Assembly (NCBI GenBank): GCA_022579005.1
Contig: MU401456.1
Span: 212,607 to 276,606 of the forward strand
DNA from: Poronia punctata
Lineage: Eukaryota; Ascomycota; Sordariomycetes; Xylariales; Xylariaceae
Direction of reading: 5' to 3'
DNA: 64,000 nt
Both the position numbers and the translations under genes were made by a program. Below the pieces are notes generated by a model. It searched no databases, had not been told where the DNA came from, and saw nothing but the letters and a program-made list of their open reading frames with translations. Positions 9,257 to 20,915 of the stretch are shown here, piece after piece (positions within the stretch are counted from its first letter, which is position 1; the number at the start of each line of letters is the position of its first letter).

Positions 9257-11399
9257 ACCCCCCTACCTACCTACCTAGCCTATCTACTTATCGAGAAAGA
9301 AAGAATGAGCCTGTGTAGGTATTTCATATTACTGGTACACAATATCATCTCATCTACCTTGGTAAGCAAGTAGATGGATGTAATTAATTATGCGATGAAT
9401 TAATTGTCTGTGCCCTTATACATTCGGAAACCGATTTTCCAAAAATCCATGTTGTGGTGCGGCCGGCTTATTACAACACAAGCTGAGTTATGATTATGAT
9501 GATGATGACGACATGTAGATAGGTTAGGTATGTGTATGTATTGTGTAGCACGTGTGATTGCGAAAGAACGTCTAAGTTGATCCTTTTATTCCAGATTTGT
9601 TGGTTGTTGTAACAGGTTGTACTGTACGTATGATGCGGGAGCTTGAGACCGACCGAGGCTTATGATTGATTAAGTACCTACCTGATTACCTAAGTTATAT
9701 GAGATAGGTATAGGTAGAATTTTAACAGTAAAGAGAGGGAAAGGAAATACTTGATGATTTTATTACGGAGTTGGCCGCAAGTCTTGTTGGTTTCTGGGGG
9801 TAGGTATAATTATAGGTTATTAACCTGGCAGCACCTAGACAAGACAAACAGGCAAGCAAGTCATCAATCATCTTTCCGAACAGCAATCGACGACCCGATC
9901 GATCACAGGTTGGACTAACAATTACCTACTAGGTTAGATGCTATGCTCATAATCTGTTTCATTGGTCAACTTTATATCCCCGTAAGAAGGAGGAAGGGAA
10001 AGGAAATGTTGGTTCTCTAACGCCAAGTGTCCCGGCGGTGTTGGTCACACGATCGCAAGGCTACTTACTTACTTACATACTTACCTAGCACGGGGTTACG
10101 CTCCCCCACACTTCTTTCGCATCTCGACCGCGCTCGCTCATTCATGTTGTATCTATGTAGGTATTATCTATCTAACCTAGCGTGGTATATAAATGCTGTC
10201 TGTATGTATGATTCCTTTACTGCGCCGCCGCCGCCTTGACCTATTCATTCACCTTATCTATATATTTAATAACCTTCCTAGGCAACAGGGTAGGATGAAA
10301 AATCCACTCACACTTGAACAAATGATTCTCTGAAGTGAACGAGCAACCCCCTTTATTTAATCGTCTCCAACAATCGGATTCTTCTGGGCGGGCGGCTACA
10401 TATCAGCTACCACTGCAGGTACATCTTTTGGCCGAGAAGAGTCATCCGGAAGGGGTATATTGGATCATCGCCTAAGAATGTTAGCTACATGGTACCTAGG
10501 TAACATGTAGTAGACTCGAAGTTCCAATTGGAGGTGTCTGTCAACATTGAACCTATCAAATTGTGTTGGTTTTGGAATGCCACTTCTAGCGCGTCATGAC
10601 TGTGGCCAGCAGGGCTTGGGACAAAGCACAGCTCGGCCAACACTGCCTGCCTACATACATACATCACAACCTGACCTAGGCCGAGGGCATTCCGGATGTA
10701 GTTACACTGCCCAGGTCAGGCTATCGGGTGGAGGGAGGTAGGTAAGTAGGTAGAATCCTTTTCATATGCAAAACGCGGCTATACCTACTAATAGGTAGTT
10801 GTTGCGCTATTACCTACTCCATTTTCTTATCTATCTATATGCCGGTACATGCTTATTAACCTAGACGCGCACACATCTATCGCGTTCCGGAATACCTACC
10901 CTATCTGTAGGTTAGCTAAGTACTTATACGCACGTACATTGATAAGTCGGGACTGGACTCTGGGGGGTTGTCCAAGAACAACATAAAATCAAGTCTGCTC
11001 TCTTTTTCCCCTTCACTGTCTGTGTACAGGCGCGATCTGTGTAATTCTAAACCTGAACTTTAACTCGACCTGATCAAGATTGTGTAAAGTCTTGTCTTAA
11101 AAGCAGGCTGTGTGCGTCATCGTACCCACTACATGGACAGCAGGTACCTACAAGTACTTGCCTACCTCTTGCCTGGACAGTCACGACTCACTACTACGAG
11201 GGGATGTACGTATAGGGTAATCCCTGCCACAGTTGACATATGTACCTACCTACCGCCGGATTACAAGTTCTTTGGCACCTCTGAACATAGGGGAAGTACA
11301 AAACAATCGATAACCTCTTTATCACTGCTATAACCCCGGGTATTGTCGCCTTGATGGGCGTACTTGCCGTGCCCGTTCGATTGTTATTTCTAGTTAGCC
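9257..11399. other. Long non-coding stretch rich in TAGGTA/TACCTA motifs
   Basis: No ORF here has a recognisable domain or coding-like composition. The stretch is dotted with short tandem CTAC/CTTA units, for example near 9266, 10061 and 10735, and with CCTAGG half-palindromes. I see no tRNA-like box A/box B arrangement. An undetected non-coding RNA cannot be excluded. Confidence 0.5.
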
Positions 11400-12405
11400 T
11401 AGCCTAGTCCCTTGTCTACTCGGCAAGAGGTTCCAGTAGGCAATAGCTGCAACAAGGTGGTTTCCCAATCCGTCATATTACTTATTACGCCTTATCTGAG
11501 TCACACGGTCTATCCAAACGACCTGACTGCACGACAATCGACTCTTCTTTGTCTTTCTTCTCCGATCAGCTTGTACATACCTATAATTAATCAGAAGGAC
11601 GTTGTCTCTCGACTTCCAGGCGGCCTTTTCCTTATTCTGCTTCCACTTCTATCTATACGCGTCCCTTTTGTAAGCCAGTCACATTACCTTGCCTTACCAG
11701 AGTCCGAGTTTGTAATAATAAGGGACAAAGCCCGCCTCCGTCTTCTTACACCTTTCCCACCTGTTCTCATCAGCTCCTATTCCTCCTCCTTTCTTCTCCT
11801 TGTCCTCGCCCCGGCGTTCCAGAGGCACAGCTTCGTCCGACATTGTACATCTATTGTGTAGCTCAATCGGTAATTCTCCAACGAACCACATAAGTGACAG
11901 TGTACAGCGTCTGCATACTGTATCCTCGGTATCATCACAGTTCGCCATCCCGGTGTCCGTATATCTGTACCTATACAATGTAAGTGTAGACATAAGGCCG
12001 TCTTCTGTCTTTGCCCAAATCAGCCACCAGCCGATGAGCACGAGACCTAGAAGGTACCTGGTCGAGCTGACCTACCTGCCCTATCTCACCACATCTTACC
12101 TCATCATCACCTGCCGCACAATCGTGCTCCCGTTCTACTACCCCCTCTCGCCTCCCCCCTTCATCTTGTTGCGATTAGGAAGACTATCTCCCACATCTCT
12201 TCAGTGGTTCTCTGATCATCCCTTTCTGTCGTGAACCTGCAATCAATATACCCCTTCGTAACCCCCAAAGCGATTTCCAAAGCGACCAGTATCTTATACT
12301 CCATTCATATAGTTAGTTCTCTTTTCCACAAGAGATCGGTTATATCAACGGGTCGCCTTGAGTATCTCCCACTGCACCCTCGTGTAAAAGGCCTGTCCAT
12401 CCACG
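11400..12405 (+). promoter_or_regulatory. Pyrimidine-rich leader/promoter of the downstream gene
   Basis: About 1 kb enriched in C and T on the plus strand, with many TCTT, CCTTTCC and TACC runs, immediately before the ATG at 12406. CT-rich tracts are common around transcription starts of filamentous fungal genes. The three overlapping ORFs in this stretch (11412-11861, 11800-12234, 12231-12449) are Ser/Pro/Leu-rich readings of this composition and are not called as genes. Confidence 0.4.
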
Positions 12406-13089
12406 ATGGCGTCCGAGGCCCGCGACTTTCGAAGCGACAGTCAGGATAGGAAGCGAGCCAAAGACCACGATCATAAATGGGCGAATGGAGTTCGACCCTC
12501 GGGTGGTGTTTGGTTTGATTATCCCCAACAAGTCTGGAGCGGTAGTGAGGAACAGCAGCAAAAGGTTCGGCCAGGGCGCCCGAGGAAGTGAGTCTCCCCT
12601 TGGGGTCGATGGTGGCTCATGCTCTTGACTCAGTTTGGTCCGTTTGCTGATTGCCGACATAGCCACGTGCATTCCGCCCATGGAAACTTGAACAAGGCCA
12701 AATACCGGCGCCATGAAGATGGCCATCCCATGGTCCAGGGCAAAATCGGGGCTATGAGCGAGTTAAAGGATTCTTCCAACATGACTCGATCTTTCACGGA
12801 CCAATTACCCCCTTTTTATTCCCGGCAAATGAAGAATGCATCGGACGACTTCATTTATAGCTTCGATAAGAAGGAAAGCCCTGGCAAGCCATTGTCCCTC
12901 GAAATCTTCGTAAAGACAAATACAAAGGAAACAGAGAAGATTGTCGAGAAAGAGTACGAGATCTTGGATTATAATGGGGATGCTGTCAAGGGCCGAAAGG
13001 CTCTAAAGGACCTCCACCGGGGCAAGCTGGTGCCTGCTCCTGTCGAAGAAAGTGAACCTGTCGAGGAAGACGGTTTTGAACTGGTGTAA
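12406..13089 (+). CDS. Conserved-looking hypothetical protein with AT-hook-like motif
   Basis: Two exons, 12406-12587 and 12663-13089, joined across a 75-bp intron (GTGAGT donor, GCTGAT branch, CATAG acceptor). The join keeps phase and gives 202 residues. I do not recognise the family. The first 60 residues are basic and hydrophilic; the exon junction creates RPGRPRN, an AT-hook-like core (GRP flanked by basic residues) that could touch the minor groove. The middle (about 75-165) has an ordered-looking block containing LPPFYSRQMKNASDD and ILDYNGDAVKGRKALKDLHRG. The tail is acidic (EESEPVEEDGFELV). There is no signal peptide or membrane segment. Splicing across the motif supports a real gene; a nuclear role is inference only. 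Confidence 0.6.
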
Positions 13090-14405
13090 AGGGCCCCGAA
13101 GCTGAGTCTCGACTCATGGTCCGGTTCGCGTTACATCCAAACCGCCTGTATCTCTTCGTCTTCTTTCTCAGCTGGGCATTTTTCCCTTTCTTTGTTTGCA
13201 CCCGCCGTTATGGCCACGGCGTTCGGCACGATCCAATGCATCACGACATGACCATGGGGTCCGGTGTTTTGACTATGGTATCGGCGCCAACGCGAAAGTC
13301 GGCAGACGTTTCTTTTAGATTATTTCCGCATCACTGCAGATAGCCGCTCTTGTATGAACCTCCACGACATTCCGTTGCGCTGATGGGGCGCTTTGTTTCC
13401 TGGTCGGCTTTTTGTGTTTCTCAGTTGGGATGAAGGAGCTGGAGTTGGAAAGCAGCGTCGGCCTAACTCTGGCCAGAGAGGACGACGGCCAATGGAGGAT
13501 GGCTCGGCGCATACAGGGTTCTTCTGATCACTTTTTAGTTTGTTAATAAGAGCCCGAACAGGCGCATGGTAGATGATGCTGTTGCATGCTCGCAAATGCG
13601 GGACAGTAGACTGGGTTGGGTGGAGGCTGAATAGATTAGATTAGGCATAACTTCACGCGTTGATTTCGTATTCTTGGTTCACTGAGCATTTCAATTCCAT
13701 GGTTACCCTGACTAGGGTCATTTTTATGATCTGTGTGAAAAATCAGTGCAAGTGAGTAGTAGATGATTCAGGTTGAAAACATGCTGGGTTAGCCACGCAG
13801 AGAGAGTAGAGTGCGTGTGCGTGTGTACTCGTATGTGTGTGCAGTCAGTTTATTGGGAGGTTGCTGTTGAAATGTAGCAGCAGTGACGACGATTTTGTCT
13901 GGATAGAGACAAATTCGTGGGGTTGGTCGTGGCCCGTGCGTTTCTCTTGGAGTATAACCAGATTGTTTACATTGTAACCTCAGCAGCTGCTGAATGGCTA
14001 TATGGAGATAGACAGTCTCTACCTATATTAGTGTTTTGTAAGGATTGATATGAGAATCTTTATATACAACCCAATTTTTGACCTATATTTGTTCGATGAG
14101 CATACTCGTAGTAATCTGAGGTTGTCGACTCTGTTCAACTATCATTTTCATGAAACTGTTTATGGAGCAAAAGTAAAAGGTAATGAGACATGAGAGTCGT
14201 ATTGCCGCTGAAAGAATAGATTGTGAATAATTTATTTTGCCTCCCGTCATAGGTAGGCATTTATGCAGGTAAATAAACCAATGCTGCCTATATCCATAAG
14301 TAAGTAGGTGCCTTACGATCCAAGATCCCAACATGCATTATAAAACCATGCGGTCTCGTTATCCAAAAATTTTACCCTTCTACTACCTTATAGTTTTGTT
14401 GCGAA
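13090..14405. other. Intergenic region between convergent genes
   Basis: About 1.3 kb between the 3' ends of the AT-hook-like gene (plus) and the quinate repressor (minus). It contains a short GT-rich tract near 13812-13842. No supported gene. Confidence 0.6.
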
Positions 14406-16921
14406 TCATGACAATCGCTGGGGCTGGAAAGGGGCGCATTGTCTATTCCACGTCTCGTCACAGACCCGTCTCATCAGTCTCCGCGGCGCGTTCCGGCCCG
14501 TGTATAGCTCGAAGGCTTCCATGGCCATCTCGCACACGACCTCTAGCCCGTCGATGATGACCCACGAGGTGTTGCCTTCTTCGCGGATCTTGCGCATTTG
14601 GACGACTAGGGGTGTTATCAGAGGTTCGTAGGCCAGCTGGTAAATTTGTATATATTAGCAAGAGGGTTTAGGGTTGGGTTGGTCAGGGAAAAGGGGGGAA
14701 TAGATAAAAAGCGTACCTCGATTACGACACCGCCGGTGGGGCTTCTCAACCAGTGGGAAGGCATTAGGAAATCGACGGTGGGCTTGTCGTCAACACCGGA
14801 AGACGGAATGCACGATAGGATTATGGTTGGTTGTTGGAATCCTTCGGGCCAGGGGTCCTTTGCGGACTCGATGACGCGGCAGATTCGATCGTCGTTGCCT
14901 CGGCGTCCGGCGAGATTCTGCTCCTTGGCGTATGCGTTGAAATGCGTCGCGACATCTTGCGCTTTAGATAGGGTGCGGTTGTGGATGAAAATGTTACGGC
15001 AGCCGAGCTTGATTAGTGCGTAGATGGCGGCGCGGGCCATGCCGCCGGCTCCGATGATAAGCCCGCTCGTCCGGGACGGCTGGACCGAGTTGCGGGGGCT
15101 TATGGCCCGGCGCAGACAGGTGGCTATGGCATTCCAATCGGTGTTGTCACCGTAGAACTTGTCGGTTATGCCGGAATGGTTCCGCGCATTTGCGTGGTCG
15201 ATGATGGACGATGTCTGACCACGGAGAGGTAGCAGGGTGTTTACCGCACCGATGGCAGTGGCATGGAAGCTCAGATGATCGACGTGATCCATGATGGCGA
15301 CCTTGAAAGGGGCGGTGAGCGAGGCACCACCAAAGTCTGGGTCTCGCCTGATCCGGTCTAGCTCTTCAATCGTCGTGCACCGTTTGGCTTCAAAGGTATG
15401 TGGCATCATGTAGTGCTCAAACGCGGCCCGGTGCATCGAGGGGGAGGCCGAGTAGTATACATTGGCACCCAAAACATAGAAATTCAGTGGTTGTAGCCAA
15501 CCCCTGCGGAAGAAGGTTCGGATCGTCCCTCGGGCCGTACTGACGCCGACCATGGGTTCTCGACCCGACTTCTCTAGACGCTCGTGGCCGCTCGGGTTGA
15601 GGCTCAACCCTTGGAAGGGGCTGACGATGCCGAATACGGAGTAGTCGTAAGCGACAATGTGCGGCTTCGGATCCGGTAAAGCAGCCACTTTGTTCATAAA
15701 GATTTGCCGCCGATCGTCATCTCTATTTCCCGCGCAGAATCTGGCGATCCGAACGATGTGACAGCCCATGTTCTGGCTCCGTAGATAGCGTTGGACGTAT
15801 GCGTCTTCGTCCCATTGCGGCGCGCCGAAGCCTTTGACGACATAGTTGCCGATTATCTTGGTTCTGCCACGCATCGACAATACTTTCAGGACCAACTCCT
15901 CGCTTCTCTCCATGTCGAGGCTCAAATAATCGACGCCCAGGCGGAGACCGTGTAACATTAGCTCGCAGTCCGTAGCGTCTCGTTCTTCTAGCGGCCTCCG
16001 ACGCTCTTCGCGGGGATTTTCCTCGACGTAATATATAATTGGCAGGTCGAGCTTGCGTCTTATCAGAGCGACCTGAGTGGATATGATGTCGAACATGTTC
16101 TCTGGCCACGTGTCGATTATAAGCTCGACCACCTCAGCCGAGGCCTCCAGGACGGCGATGTCTATATTCTGTTCTATCAAACTCGACAGTCGCAAGTTTA
16201 ACGTGAATGTATACAACCGATGTTCCGGGGGAATGGCCTTGACCGAGAAAGGATTCTGGACCCACGATCGGGCCAGGGCCTGGCCGACTATGTGGTCGAG
16301 AAAGTTGATGAACTCCTGCTTCGCGTGGATCAGTCTAGCGGAATGAACGGAAGCAGACCGCAGAGGCGATTCTCCGTCTGTCTGCCCGACGGGACTCGTG
16401 TCCAGAAGGTTGAAGTACTCGAAATTGCATAGTGCCCGGTGCTTATGATCGGCTAGTAATAAACGCTCGGCATCGGACACGGGGAGTTTCAGCAGTTTAT
16501 ACAGCTCCTCCTTGTCCCTGTGGATATATATGACAGGGTTCGTCTTGGCGTACGCTTTGAGAACTGCCTGGGTTTCAAGGGTCAGGGTGGCGGTACTGCA
16601 CTCGATGACGCAGTTGAAGCGGTTGACTTCGAGAGTCTGGGCCAAGACAGCGGCCATCTGAGTGTTGAATGCATCGGCGCCGAATTTCTGCAGGAATGTT
16701 GTCCTGCTGCAACCGGAGAAATTCTCGAAGAAGTGGTCCTCGGTAAGCAACCTTCGACCCAGATACTTGGCCGCGATGAAGCCCAAAGTCCTCTTCCCTG
16801 CCCCCCGGCAACCAACCAAGACGATGGAAGCATCCTGGGGGAATATCCGGCTATTTGGCCTGTTTGTGATGGTCACAGTCTCGGTCTCGGTCTCGGATGC
16901 GCCATACTTGATGCCTTGCAT
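14406..16921 (-). CDS. Quinate repressor-type protein (QutR/QA-1S family)
   Basis: Two exons on the minus strand, 16921-14717 and 14636-14406, with an 80-bp intron (GTACGC donor, GCTAAT branch, CCAG acceptor), giving 811 residues. The protein copies the last three domains of the AROM enzyme: shikimate-kinase-like (P-loop GCRGAGKRT near residue 37), type I dehydroquinase-like (about 235-450), and shikimate-dehydrogenase-like (YSASPSMHRAAF, GASLTAPFK, GDNTDW, then a Rossmann GAGGMARAAIYAL). In Aspergillus and Neurospora such proteins are not enzymes; they repress the quinate-use genes by binding the activator when inducer is absent. The ATG is fixed by an in-frame TAA nine bases upstream. The family call is secure; the ligand and target are inferred. 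The nearest divergent gene is a Zn2Cys6 protein. Confidence 0.88.
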
Positions 16922-18490
16922 GGCGTCTTATAAAAAGGTACCCAGCTAACCTAGGTACTCGCAGTAGATAGACTAGGTATGTAGGTTCCTAAGGTAGCTT
17001 TGCTTTTATCTCACTCTAGGATCTCTTGCACAGCCAGAATCCAAAGCTGGGCTGTTGCGACTGTCGATCCCGCTGTAAACACAGCAGTCCGCAAACGAGA
17101 TAGTGGGTGTGGGATACTGCCCAGTAGAGAAAAGAAATCTCGAAGAAAACAAACACAAGCCTATAAACCGTCTCCCGGGAGTCTAGGCCGCGTGTTCAAT
17201 GTTCATCCATGGAATAGGTAAGTAATCAGTAGGTATCAAAGTGCCCCTACCAAGTGCTCGCTCTGGTAGAGGTATAACAAAGACTAGGCGGGTTCACTTG
17301 TCATCGTCGTTTCCCTTGGCCCTTGGAGAAGAGTTGGCAGCAAAGTGGAGGCTGCGACTTGGGGGACCGTTGGATACATACATGAACTGACCGAATCGGT
17401 AGTTTTTTTTACAAGAAGGGAGAGGGTGATACTCAAGGGTAAACTGGCATAATAGAGTAGAAAAGCATACTGACATGGCCAACTAGTGGGTCATTTCATT
17501 GGTATAGTGAGTACGATATGGCGGCAATGTCGTCGGCACCCACACACGGGCCTTTTTGGGGAGATTCAGGGTCTCCCGGGTAGAAAGATTAACCTTGTCT
17601 TGAGTTTACGTACTCTTTAGCTTATCACCGAACCCCGTTTGGCTCATGTTGTAATTATGCCTGTACTTTTTTGCAACGGGCTACGAGTAGGGGTTCACTT
17701 TCTGCCATTATTAACTGACTAATCCCCATTTGATTAGGGCGTCCGATGATAGCCACTCACTTTTTTCAGCACAGAGCACCTCATAGCAGCTGCATCGGCG
17801 TTAGTCTACCAATCACCGATCACGATGCAGAGTCCTTACGAGAGGTACATATCGTATACCAGCCACGATGCTACAGTAGGCTTATAACATGGTGTAAAAA
17901 GGAGGACCTGAATTCTGTTAGGTAACTGCCTGTATGTACCTAATCGGTATTTACACAATTTTGGCAATAGACATACGAGTACCTCACTTGCTCTTTCCTG
18001 TACGATACAAAATAACGTCGGAAATCGCGATTGCTTCTCTTGTGGTAGTCGCGTACATTGACTGGCGTTGAATGCTCTTTTATTTTTCCCGTTTTTATAC
18101 CCATGATTTCTGTACTTTTGCTTCACATGTTGTGTGCTTTTTTTGGCATACGATTCCAATTCTCATCTTTACGGCTGATTGACCTCTGTCGCGACGATCT
18201 GAATGTTCCACACACCATTGAATTTCGCCGGTCATTAACACTCTCTCACGTGCCCTCTTTTTTTATTGTTATTACAAATTTACCTTGAACGACAACGCGA
18301 GTATCTAACCGCGCATCTATACCTACATAACTCCTTTCTATCGTTGCGCCTGCTCTTCGCCCGATCGTTAAAGAAAAGCGTTAAACTGCAAAACATATTT
18401 GTTTTGTTCCCAACTAAAACTCCCACGTGTGGGCTCACCGTGTGGCGGTAACGTGGGAGACACCGACGCCGCGTCTTGCCCGCCGAGGCT
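16922..18490. promoter_or_regulatory. Shared upstream region of quinate repressor and Zn2Cys6 gene
   Basis: 1.57 kb between two divergent start codons. I see no convincing ORF. I did not find a clear GGRTAA...TTATCC palindrome of the QA-1F/QutA type. Control elements for both genes should lie here. Confidence 0.45.
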
Positions 18491-19654
18491 ATGAGTGATG
18501 GGGAGAGCGAGGATGGCCGGCCGCCAGTAAAGAAGAGGAAGGCAAGTCGGGCTTGTGACCGGTGTAATTCGCAGCACCAGCCTTGCGACAATGCCAGTCC
18601 TAAATGTAGCGTCTGCGTCCGGGCCGGGACCGAGTGCACATACAACCGGCCCGTCCGGAAACGAGGCCCTCGTAGCGGGTATACCGGTCAGAACGGAGAG
18701 CGTCTCTGGGCCATCGCCCTCCAAGCCCGGCCGGACATTGAAGACGTCGTCCTGCAGGCTCTTCGCGCTGGCACGTACGGTGATACAGGTATCCCTAATT
18801 TGGAATACTACCGTAACAACGAGAACCAGGCAGAGCTTGTCACCCGGTTCAACGAAAGTCGGCTCGGCAGATTCTTACAAAATGGCGAGTCGGCTGATCT
18901 AAATCTGCCCCCGCTGGACCAGGAGTTGCCCCCGGTCCAATCTTTCGCTCGTAAAGAGTCGGTACTTGGCCAGCCTGACAATTCCGATCCAAGACAACCA
19001 ACCTCCACCGCACAAGCCATAGCAAACCACCCCCGTCGCAGAATGTCGTCCAGTTCGGGCGCCACCTCTGTAATAGTGAATCCTCACGGCGCACCCCAAA
19101 ATCCTAGCGACATATACCTACAGGCCGACGACATCCGAAGACGGGCTCCCAACCCGCCACAAGATGTTACCGCCGGTTATCAGAACTCTCCTAGCATGCA
19201 GAGCACGGGCTATACTTCGAACGGTTACCGCGAATACAAGAGCCACATGTCTGTATCCGATGGCGAAGTCGTTGCCTCCCATGTAGACACGTTCAACTCG
19301 GTGCCAAGCATATCTCACTCTTCGGCCCCCGAAAACGAGCCCAACGACCCGAAGGCCAACTCTGTCGATCTCGGGGCCTCTTACCCTTCCAGGTGGTAAG
19401 TGGACACTTATGACAACTCGCTCTTGAGACCGACTGACACAACCCTTCCAACCAGGCTTGATTCCATCCCGAGAGACACCTTGCTCAATCTCGGATTCGC
19501 CCCCGGCGAGGGAATGGAGGAAGACTTTTTTGAGCTCTGCGCGAATCCAGACCCTATCGAGTCATCCCCCATGAACTTGAATCTAACCGGTGGCCAAGGC
19601 GAGGATGAAGAGGCCGTTTGGCGCCGTCTAGTAATGAAGGGTAGATTCGTGTGA
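18491..19654 (+). CDS. Short Zn2Cys6 transcription factor
   Basis: Exons 18491-19395 and 19456-19654 (60-bp intron, perfect GTAAGT donor, ACTGAC branch, ACCAG acceptor) give 367 residues. The ATG at 18491 is the first ATG of the frame. The zinc cluster lies at about residues 25-52 with spacing C-x2-C-x6-C-x6-C-x2-C-x6-C (CDRCNSQHQPC...CSVCVRAGTEC), preceded by a KKRK nuclear signal and followed by a basic linker RPVRKRGPRSGY. The rest is Ser/Pro/Asn-rich. I do not see the large Fungal_trans middle homology domain, so it is much shorter than QA-1F/QutA activators. The C-terminus is acidic (GEGMEEDFFEL), a plausible activation patch. Target genes are unknown. Confidence 0.85.
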
Positions 19655-20915
19655 AACGTCCTTGTTATCACTGGGAACTGCCCATGTGTATCTGAAATAA
19701 TAATAATAATAAGAGCGACCCGCCCATATAAGAGCGCCAAACCTCTGCCCCGGTCGGATCCTCTGGGAGGGGATAGCGTTTCCGTATATTAGGTATTCTC
19801 CTCCTTTATCTTGCCTACCTTTTGCTCATTTTTGCCTCTTTCTCAATCTTTACTTGGCTGACTTTGATATAGTTAGATTTCACAATTAGAAGCGAATGAT
19901 TTGCGAAATCGAGATCGCTTCATGGCAATATTTTCTATAAACAATGCGGAAATCGTTACATTACTAGATGAGCTCTCTCTCCACGCTGAGTGCTTACAAG
20001 AGGACGGCGTGGATATAGCCGATATGACAATATATGTACCTACTGGTCTAATGTTGTAGGGCCCTGGGTTAAAGATCTTACCTGGGTCATAGGTAGCTTG
20101 CAACCAAAATTAACTGCAATTGATAACATTCGTGGTCTGCAGAAGCTAGCTGTTTTGCGCCGTGCATGCCGCATGGTAATGTTGCCTCGTGGAAAGACTT
20201 ATCGCGGCCCGGTTCTGCCAGGTGCTTTCCTAAATATATCAAACCCAATACGACATTCATTAGCGACATAATAGAGAAACACCATGTTAGCCGAGTGATC
20301 GAGCTTTCCAAGCTATCTCATACACTCCCTCTCGGGGGGTCTATTTAATTATTCACTCCCAAATCAAATGCTCAGAGTATACTCCCTTCGTAAGAACAAC
20401 CAAGAGTAGCACAATTCCCCTGCTATGTCTGATAGAAGAACCACCCATCGGCCATACAAGTAATTACACACAAGAAGAAGTAAGTAACCCCGCAGTGCCC
20501 GCACGCATCTGGGATCGGCGGGGCTACCCTGAATAAATAAAGTTGGAGAAAGGGGCTCCTACTCGTAGACTAGAGAAAACTGATGCGGGGGAGGGGAAAA
20601 TGGCTTATCTGTGCTTATCAAGACGTTAGTTTCAATGAGAGGTACCTACGTGCCTTTCATCTAGGCACAATGATAAACACCGACATCAAAGGCCGTTGAT
20701 ACATACACCTACCTACCTTACCTATAGAGATCAATCATTACAGTATTCTTTTCGCCTATTCAAAGGGTCCGAAGCTGGAAGATATCTCCTCCTCATAGAC
20801 CAGAGAGAGAAAATCTCCTCATTCCCATCCTCAAGACCAGAAACGAAACGAAAAGAGTGACGAGACTAGACTAGGTACCTACACTAGACAAACCAAAAAC
20901 CAAAAAAAAAAAAGG
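19655..20915. other. Intergenic region, Zn2Cys6 gene to MDP-1
   Basis: About 1.26 kb, no supported gene. Contains an AAT microsatellite (19696-19712). The leader just before the MDP-1 ATG is strongly A-rich, ending in a 12-A run. Confidence 0.55.
19696..19712 (+). repeat. AAT microsatellite
   Basis: About five to six AAT units in the 3' region of the Zn2Cys6 gene. Confidence 0.8.

Noticed and set aside
8850..9373. Pro-rich, Gly-rich and mixed ORFs spanning the G run and N gap
   Set aside because: They are translations of a homopolymer and undetermined bases in several frames.
11412..12234. Two overlapping plus-strand ORFs of about 145 codons
   Set aside because: Composition is that of a CT-rich leader; no domain, no splice logic linking them to the next gene.
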